Source: Cryptomeria japonica
Lineage: Eukaryota; Streptophyta; Pinopsida; Cupressales; Cupressaceae
Direction: 5' to 3'
Assembly: GCF_030272615.1 (NCBI RefSeq)
Contig: NC_081408.1
Coordinates: 401,603,889 to 401,667,888, forward strand
DNA: 64,000 nucleotides
Made by a program: the position numbers and the translations under genes. How positions within the stretch are numbered: the first letter of the stretch is position 1; the number at the start of each line of letters is the position of its first letter. Shown here piece by piece: positions 57,435-64,000 of the stretch. The notes beneath the pieces are model-generated. The model was given only the letters and a program-made list of their open reading frames with translations. It was not told the origin of the DNA and made no database searches.

Positions 57435-57680
57435 CGAGAGGAATCAACATGTTAGCCCAATGACTCAAAGCTTAAGCCCTCCCATAACATCTTGAGGTTG
57501 CAGACTAAACCCAAACCGACTCAAAGCTTAAGCCCTCCCATAACATCTTGAGGTTATAGACTAAACCCAAACAAGCCTAGAATTGGGTTAATCCAAGTGG
57601 AGAGATCAACCTCGAGACCTATAAGGGATGAACCCAAAGCCCTTAGCCAACTACACCACCTATTCGGGCTGGGTGGATGT
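57432..57680 (-). mobile_element. Probable tRNA-derived SINE
   Basis: On the minus strand, TGGTGTAGTTGGCTAAGG (57641-57658) resembles a tRNA A box and GAGGTTGATCTCTCC (57599-57613) a decayed B box, about 30 bases apart. The body runs on to 57432, where it meets the GT-rich (minus-strand) microsatellite, which could serve as its 3' tail. No target duplication was found. A 56-base segment of the body is duplicated in tandem (57462-57573). Confidence 0.45.
57462..57573. repeat. 56-bp perfect-register tandem duplication
   Basis: GACTCAAAGCTTAAGCCCTC starts at 57462 and again at 57518; the two 56-base units differ at only a few positions. Confidence 0.92.
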
Positions 57681-57712
57681 CTGTATATTAAAAATAGATC
57701 ATACAATAAAAG

Positions 57713-57870
57713 ATCCAAACCCTAATATAAATCAATGATACACAAATAGGGGTGGATCCAAACCCTAATATAGATAAATTAGTGATACATAAGTAGGGGT
57801 GGATCTAAACTCTTTAATATAGATAATCAACGATACACAAATAAGGGTAGATCCAAACCCTAATTAGATT
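57713..57870. repeat. ~46-bp tandem repeat, three to four copies
   Basis: ATCCAAACCCTAATATA (or a close variant) starts at 57713, 57756, 57803 and 57851, each followed by GATACACAAATAGGGGTGG-like sequence. Spacing 43-48 bases. Confidence 0.88.
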
Positions 57871-58860
57871 TGAAAGAAAGATATAACAACCATAAACATT
57901 AAAGTATAACCCTAAGCAAAAGGACAAACCTTAAGGGCAAGGCCTAATAAATGTTGATATGTCAATTTCACATAAAATTTAAAGGGGAATAAGCTACTTA
58001 CATAAATATCTAGGAGAATTAAACAAATAAAGCAGTAAATAAATAACCTAGAAATATGTGCTAAAGTAAAAATAACAAATACTAAAATTAACTTTTAGAT
58101 TAGATGTCTAATTAAATAAATAAAATTATAATACTTAGCTAGATTTTGAAGGTGAGAAAATGGAGTTGAAGATGTTTGAAATTGATTTGCCATACAATTG
58201 AAATTTTAATGCTTGTATAAATGACCGTCCGAGACTCTTGCAAACAAACTACATGTTTTCTTTATTGATCTATACATGTGGATTCAAATTGTAACTTGCA
58301 TGAGGAATCTAACATATAGATGACTATTGCAATTTGTTTGCCTCAATTTTTTGAGATCAAGACTTGTGCAAGGATCAATAGTCTTTAAGAGCATCTTTAA
58401 GAATGTGTTGAATTATGTGGGTCACACTTTCTTTTGTTAGACTCCTAATTGAACAAGCTTTATCATTGCAAGTAAAAGATTCAAAGACAACAAACAAATG
58501 CACAATAAACTCAAGATGATGTAACAAATATGCAATGCATAGTATTCTTTTAAAAGTTTTTTAACTTTTTTAACCTTTTTATTTTCTTTTCACATTCCAA
58601 CATTCTTAGATGATTTGAATTGAAAGACTAAATGATTTTAAACATAAAAATAAAAAACACAAATAAATACAAATACACACTTCATCAATAAAAAATAATA
58701 AAATAAAATATGAAGATTTCATAGAAATATCTTCAAATCTGCACTTACCGATCTAATCCAAACTAACAAATAAAATAAACTAATAAAAATAAATAATAAT
58801 TAATTTAAATATTGAAATATTGCAAACCAAATTTATCTAAAAATATACTTATATAACAGC
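57871..58860. other. AT-rich intergenic spacer
   Basis: No gene or recognisable element. Long A-rich runs around 58640-58830 and no coding bias in any frame. Confidence 0.5.
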
Positions 58861-59116
58861 TTCTAGTCAAAACAAGCAGAGATGATAAACAAAAGTGGGT
58901 TTGCAATTTTCCCCATTACCAAGGAAAAAGAGTTGGGCGAAACCGTAGGCGCAGGATGCAGGTGTAGAAAAATCCAGGCGTAAGAAAAGTGAAATTAAAC
59001 ATATTCACTCCCGCAGTAATTACTGCTTAGGAGTGGCAGCGGGAGAAGCAAAAGGAATTATTTGTGTTAGTGCAGACAGGTAAGGGCGAGAGAGAGAAGT
59101 GTAAAAGTGGCGCTGA
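58861..59116 (+). promoter_or_regulatory. Proximal promoter and 5' UTR of the bZIP gene
   Basis: Base composition changes here from AT-rich to mixed. A purine-rich GGGCGAGAGAGAGAAG (59086-59101) lies just before the start codon, as in many plant 5' UTRs. I see no clear TATA box or ACGTG-type ABRE close to the gene. The transcription start is not defined by sequence alone. Confidence 0.4.
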
Positions 59117-59911
59117 ATGGCGGCTTCTTCGTCTGCAACAGTGCCAGCGGCGTCGTCGGGGCTTACGCGGGAGGCCTCCATTTACTCGTGGACGATCGAC
59201 GAGCTCCACAGCACCGTGGCCAACAATCGGGGCGTGGGAAGCATGAACATGGACGAACTCCTTAAAAATATCTGTAGCGCGGAAGAGAGTGGGGGCGGGG
59301 GCGGGGGCGGGGGCGGGGGCGGAGAACAATTGCTAGGTCGGCAGGGCAGCCTAACGCTGCCTCCGAGCATTGTGAACAAGACGGTGGAGGAGGTGTGGAA
59401 GGAGATTCAGACAAGTGCATGTGGCAGCGCTGTGAGTGCTCCGGTGCAGAGGGAGAGAGAACTCACATTGGGGGAGATGACGCTCGAGGATTTCTTGGCC
59501 AAGGCTGGAGTTGTCAGGGATGACTCTTTGCCCACTAATCCTCAAGAGGATTGGCTCAATTTCCAGTTTAAGGCTGCCCAGGGACCGCAACCGCTTACAA
59601 TTCAGCATCCGCAACAGCATTTTCAACGCCAGCAACAGCCCATGTTTGGGAAAAATCCAACGACTGCCGCCATTCCGGCCCTGCAGTCGAGCTCGACGGG
59701 AAGCATTCTAGAAGCCTCTATGGAGTCTGGTGCTACGAGCTCTTTTGCGCCTGCCTTTGGCGGATTGTCGCCTGCAAGTGCCAGTGCCGGTACCATTGCT
59801 AGGGGTAAGAAACGTGTTTTGGATGCGCCAGAGGACAAAGCAGTGGAGCAAAGGCAGAGGAGGATGATTAAGAACAGGGAGTCTGCAGCACGCTCACGGG
59901 AGCGCAAACAG
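59117..59911 (+). CDS. Group A bZIP transcription factor (ABI5/ABF/GBF4-like), exon 1
   Basis: Nuclear DNA-binding protein of the family that carries abscisic-acid responses. The 265 residues encoded here show the group A layout: C1 at 21-52 (SIYSWTIDELHSTVANNRGV, MNMDELLKNI), C2 at 78-98 (LTLPPSIVNKTVEEVWKEIQ), C3 at 117-133 (LTLGEMTLEDFLAKAGVV), a Gln-rich stretch at 165-175 and the basic region at 243-265 (VEQRQRRMIKNRESAARSRE, RKQ). R-E-A-S (18-21) and R-Q-G-S (75-78) fit RxxS sites phosphorylated by SnRK2 kinases in this family. Residues 59-69 are all Gly. RSRERKQ is the GBF4-type form; most ABFs have RSRARKQ. The exon ends in phase 0 after KQ at AACAG|GTTCAT, the known first intron site in group A genes. 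The leucine zipper must be encoded beyond the window. The frame beyond 59911 (VHHST...) is intronic. Confidence 0.93.
59291..59322 (+). repeat. (GGGGGC)5 repeat in bZIP coding sequence
   Basis: Five GGGGGC units plus GG encode a run of Gly at residues 59-69, in the variable linker between C1 and C2. The coding strand has five tracts of five G, enough for a G-quadruplex. Confidence 0.97.
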
Positions 59912-60706
59912 GTTCATCACTCAACTCTTTTGCTCGTCGCCTTTACTTGAGAACAGTCCCATAGCTACAGGATTAAAATGAATCTCTTTCCAGAAAATAA
60001 GTGTGTTACATATATAACAGCAAGGTCTTGTTACTTGAGCTAAGTTTAATGGCGCGCGATCTTCAAAATATGACATTTTGAGGTGTCCGCTGTCCTATGA
60101 TATTTCCTGCATATTTTACGTAATTGTCAAATTGAGATCTTTTTGTAATTACCTCATTATGAAGATAAAATTTAAAAAGGAAAGTAGAAAGAGAGGGAGG
60201 ATAAATGTGCAGCCACATGGTTTATTTGTGGTTAACTAGTGGTTGTTGCAGAATTTCTAATCCCTTCTCTCTACAGCTTATAGGCGAACTTTCAAATCCT
60301 AAATTATACCTACACCATTATTTTAGGAAAAGATTCCAAATTATTTATTATTCTTATAAAAAAATTACATGAGATACCTTGACCTTATACAACAAGTAGC
60401 AAGCAGTTGCATGGGACATGTCATAAGCTTTAAGCTGGTGTTGGAAAGGGATACCGAAAGTTTTCTCCATCAACTTAGGAAATTTTGAAATTAAATGTTT
60501 ATGTGACAGCTTGCATTATAGTTGATTTAAATTTATTTTTAACACTCGATAATTGTCTGCATGATCTTTATTTATGTTTAGGGAATACAATACTTAGCTT
60601 GCTTCCTTGGGAATATTGCCTAGGACCTGAATTATATATTTTTAACCCTCAACGATCTTTAAACTACCAAGGATGCTCCTTGGTTTAGTTACCAACTTAT
60701 GAAATT

Positions 60707-61207
60707 TGTTAGAGTTAGAATTTGGGAACAACAAATGGCTGATTTGCTTCCAACTATATTAAAATATAACAATGAAAAGAATTAGACAGATAAACACCAT
60801 GAAAAGAGAACGAAGATACGTTGGAGAAACCCCTGGTGGGTAAAAGCTTAAGAAATTGTTAGCATCCACTTAAGCACTTCAAGTAGCTGTAAAAATAAAA
60901 GTGATCTTCATTCCACAGGCTTTCTAAGACCTCTCAATCACTCTGAAACACTCTCCCAAGGCTAATTACAAACTTTCTAAACTAATTCTCATACCTTTGG
61001 TGAGCAACAGTGAGATATGATAGAACAACACTTTCACTACAACTCCCCATATTTGAGTTAAAATACTCAATTCACTCCAAGCATACATAATTTGACATAA
61101 ACAACATATTTATAGATACCGAAGCCTTTTGGAAGCCACAACAATGGCCAAAGAAGAGGAGGAATTTAAGAAGTTCAAATTTTGGCATGCCAAAATGGCT
61201 GTAATAC
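60707..61207 (-). mobile_element. Probable Copia-type LTR with adjoining polypurine tract
   Basis: On the minus strand a tract ATTTCAAAAGGGGG is followed by TATTACAGCC (an LTR start TGTTACAG with one change), a TATA (GGTATCTATAAATATG) near 61113, and an end TCTAACA at 60707. The phrase GGAGAAACCCCTGGTGGGTAAA near 60822-60843 resembles the AAACC...GGTGG phrase in the Copia LTRs at 45125 and 50960. No clear duplication flanks it, and little internal sequence remains. Confidence 0.45.
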
Positions 61208-61963
61208 CCCCTTTTGAAATAAAGAGATGTGAAATTTAATTAAGTTTAATTGAGTTATGAATGGTCACAGGGAAATAAATTACTTACAAATTGCTAATTG
61301 CAGCAATAAAAGTTTAACATTCTAGATTTTTCTTTTTCAGGTCATGCAAAATCTTGGTGAAGCAGAAAATGTGTGAATTTGCCAGTATTCTGCAAACTCT
61401 TGCAGTTGAGGACATTGTAATGATAATAATATTATGATGTTCATCGTATTGATCACTCAATTACATGTTCTCTGTATGTGTCTTGATTTACAATATGAAA
61501 ATATAGTATTTCAATACAGGGCCATATGGGTAAGGCTTTTTATCCAAAACATATGATGCAGTAAGATGAACATTGGAGTTTATAGAAATATATTGCATTT
61601 CAGTTTCAAATAGTTTGAAGGATGTTCAGAGAATCCATGAAGCAGAGAAATAAGGCTAAGACAGGGCACCATTCCTCATGGGACAAACAAAAAAAAATGT
61701 AGCTTTAGGTTCACAGCAAGAAGTTGGTGAACCGGATTTTTAATCTAATTTGTACCAAATTATGGTACCTAGTAGGTGAGCTGTAGCAGCTGATTGAGAC
61801 ATATACTAATTGAGGAATGTCTAAGGAAGACCCTGTGATTGAGTTGAGTTAAATTGGTTTTGCATGAGAGCAGAGTGGATGTAGAATTATTAGTAGGAAT
61901 ATTCCATATTGATTATCAATGTGTACTGATATGCAAGCAGAGATCACTAGCAAGGAGACTGAT

Positions 61964-62097
61964 GGAATAAGGACAGGATGTGCTTGAGAATAGTGGTGGA
62001 ATAAGGACAGGATGTGCTTGAGAATAGTGGTGGAATAAGGACAAGATGCACTTAAGTATAGTGTCAGAATAAAGACAGGTTGTGAAAATTCCCATAC
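61964..62097. repeat. 34-bp tandem repeat, about four copies
   Basis: GGAATAAGGACAGGATGTGC starts at 61964, 61998 and 62032, with a decayed fourth copy near 62066. The first three are nearly identical, so the array is young or kept uniform. Confidence 0.92.
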
Positions 62098-62387
62098 ATG
62101 GTGCCATTTCCTGCAAATTCTGCATTTGCAAACATTGGTTATGTATGTGTTTTGGTAACACATCATGTGCTATTTGGGTGCACATTGTGATACCAAATTC
62201 TTAGAGCTCGAGCTGTGTACTAGGATTAGTTGGATGATAATGGAGCTCTTTAGTTCATTATAAGACAGGTCCAGGGGAGTTCTTATCCCTGAATGTTATA
62301 TATTATTATTTATATATTCTATTTCACAAAGGAGATTGGAGGATATGCAACCATTTTAATTTAGGGGTTTTAAAATAGAAATAATTA

Positions 62388-63239
62388 CTGTGTTCCACAG
62401 TGTTTCAGGGAGAGGGACTGCGGGATGGCAGGGATGTGTTTCAGGGATGACAGTCTGAGGGTCTTTTTTTGGGGATGACGATATTATACTGTTGTTATAT
62501 TGTTGTTATTGTTATTATACCGCTGTCACTATCTATTGATGTTATTACGCTGTCACTTAAACACTTATACACACACACATATATACATATACATATACAT
62601 ATACATATCCATATATACACATATATACACATATATACATACATATACACATATACACTATACATATACACACATATACATATACATACACACACACACG
62701 TGCACACACACACACGTGCACACACACACACATATACATATACATATACATATACATACATACACATACATACATACACATACATACATACATACACACA
62801 TATATATATACACACACATATATACATACAATCATGACAGCAGTATAACAGCAGTAGCAGCTGTGTAGCAAAATGTTTGGAATTTACATAATGTTATTCT
62901 GAATTGATTTAGATTGAACAAGGGATATGGAGGGTTTGTGGGATCCCCACGTCTCTTTTAAAGCCAATTATATATGGCTAGGTGCCATTAAAAAAAATTG
63001 TGAACTGGCATTTTGATGTGGGGAAGTCTGGCTATCCCTCAGATGGTTGAGGGACGTCTCAGATGTCCCAGCTGCCTTGGTGATGGTCAGATGTCCCCTA
63101 GACATTTCCTCATATTGTCCTCCATTTCCAAAGTATTGGAAATTTCTTGTGGATAGCCAGTGGATGTCCCCTGCTGTCCTGCTGTCCTTCTGTCCTCGAA
63201 ATGCCACTGGGTATAGGGATGTGTACCCATGGAACACAG
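62388..63239. mobile_element. hAT-like non-autonomous DNA transposon in the bZIP intron
   Basis: An 852-base segment with perfect 10-bp terminal inverted repeats (CTGTGTTCCA at 62388-62397, TGGAACACAG at 63230-63239) flanked by an exact 8-bp duplication AATAATTA (62380-62387 and 63240-63247). Eight-base duplication and short TIRs are hallmarks of hAT elements. There is no transposase frame. The termini carry repeated short motifs (GGGATG..., ATGTCCC) of the kind found as subterminal repeats. The middle is a microsatellite (62567-62830). Confidence 0.72.
62567..62830. repeat. CA/TA microsatellite inside the hAT-like element
   Basis: Units ACACAC, ATACAT and TATACA alternate, with two CACACGTGCACAC blocks near 62692 and 62712. 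The open frames here are repeat artefacts. Confidence 0.96.
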
Positions 63240-64000
63240 AATAATTATTATTTTTGGATGTAAGGGATGAAATTTAGATAGCTGAATAATTCACAGAAAC
63301 TAGAAGACATATGCATTGAAGAGTTTTATGCGTTGCTGTTTCAGTGCCATCCCGGTAATGGTGGAGCCTTTCATTGTATCATATGAATTTTGTGAAGAAA
63401 AGGAAATCCCCTGTATTGGGCTATGAGTTCCTCAGCAAATACTTATGTGAATCTATTTTTTTTTTTCCTTTTGTTAGGAGTGACAGAACATGAGAAGGTT
63501 TGTGGGATTTGATGCTAAGCCTAACAATTCCAAAAGAAATTGAAACTTTTTTGTTCTGAAGCAGTTGGGCTGTCAAACATCCTTAAAATTCTATGATCTT
63601 TCCTTGCCAGATCTTCTCCATTGGAAATTGTTGAGCCTCCCAGTTCAGAGTTAAGGGGTTTATTATATTGTTTATTTCCTGTATAGATCAGATCATTTTC
63701 TTTCTCGTACATTCTCATTTACATTTTCAGCTTTGGCCAATTCAGCTTTTTCCTATTCAAGTTTACTTTTGCAAAATGATTTTTTGCATGTTCGATATTC
63801 TGACATTTTTGATAGATAAAAAATGCCACCTTTTTTTGGACTTACATTTAAAACAAAAGCATTTCTGACATCGACTTTCCTTATTGGTTGAGACTGCTTA
63901 CATGCTATATTTTTGCTGTTGTTACTTCAGGAATAATTTTTGTTCCCTGTTGCAAGGTCTTCCCAACGTCTGTTACCTAGGTAGATTCATAAAAACTTCA

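Larger units (their letters stand above)
59912..64000 (+). other. Intron 1 of the bZIP gene (continues past the window)
   Basis: Starts GTTCATCACT after CAG. No exon with a leucine-zipper continuation (a frame reading A-Y then VELE-like) follows a plausible acceptor up to 64000, so I take the whole stretch as intron. Candidate acceptors such as TTTTTCAG at 61340 are not followed by family-like sequence. It contains an LTR fragment, a 34-bp repeat and a hAT-like element. The rest, including 59912-60700, 61210-61960 and 63250-64000, shows nothing I can name. Confidence 0.7.

Noticed and set aside
55172-57495. Long overlapping frames on both strands (up to 225 codons) rich in Tyr, Ile, Cys, Val, His and Thr
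   Set aside because: They are translations of CA, TA and GT repeats, open in several frames at once. No gene.
61340-61440. Possible second exon of the bZIP gene after TTTTTCAG
   Set aside because: The sequence after it does not encode the expected AY.VELE leucine-zipper start in any phase.
62469-62871. Frames of 104-122 codons on both strands
   Set aside because: Microsatellite translations inside the hAT-like element.
1-64000. tRNA or rRNA genes
   Set aside because: I found only tRNA-complementary primer sites and one tRNA-like SINE head, no complete cloverleaf or rRNA segment.

Overview
This is a repeat-dominated stretch of a large plant nuclear genome. I infer a gymnosperm, probably a conifer: about 57 kb of nested, decayed LTR retrotransposons lie beside the 5' end of one ordinary plant gene, a group A bZIP transcription factor whose first intron runs more than 4 kb to the window edge. 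There are no operons, CRISPR arrays or rRNA/tRNA genes. The species assignment is inference only.

Layout. 1-2000: unresolved retroelement remnants. 2000-22052: a minus-strand Ty3/gypsy element of Tat type (element A) with 3' LTR, polypurine tract, INT, archaeal-type RNase H, degenerate RNase H, RT, protease and gag in the expected order. Its gag is split by a short LINE copy (11628-12460), and its 5' side is split by a second minus-strand Tat element (B, 15295-21470: LTR, tRNA-Trp primer site, leader, gag only). 22053-32770: a plus-strand Tat-like element (C) with LTR, gag, PR, RT, RNase H and INT, then an antisense ORF and a further sense ORF. Its archaeal-type RNase H lies upstream of RT. 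32770-34065 plus the LTR from 34066: 3' end of another Ty3 element (D).

35047-55314: a 5'-truncated LINE of about 2.5 kb, minus strand, inserted in the D LTR and bounded by a perfect 16-bp target duplication at 35031-35046 and 55315-55330. It was later broken by three insertions: a gag-only Copia-like element with 2.1-kb LTRs (35155-44344, duplication AAAAC), which itself carries a solo LTR (38190-39805, CACCT); a full Copia element (44938-51939); and a solo LTR (53659-55223). The LINE carries an extra coiled-coil ORF downstream of its RNase H. The short copy at 11628-12460 shares that ORF's C-terminal part and the same 3' end, and both copies chose targets containing AGTTTCATGT.

55461-57431: a compound microsatellite split by a solo LTR (55713-56918). 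57432-57870: a probable tRNA-derived SINE and small tandem repeats. 57871-59116: AT-rich spacer and bZIP promoter. 59117-59911: bZIP exon 1. The intron holds a Copia-type LTR fragment and a hAT-like element (62388-63239) with a 10-bp perfect TIR and 8-bp target duplication.

Most retroelement stops are TAG or TGA at places where the family has Gln, Trp or Arg, i.e. C-to-T or G-to-A decay of methylated DNA. The insertion order readable from the nesting is D, then LINE, then the gag-only element, Copia and solo LTR inside it; and element A, then B, C and the short LINE copy inside it.
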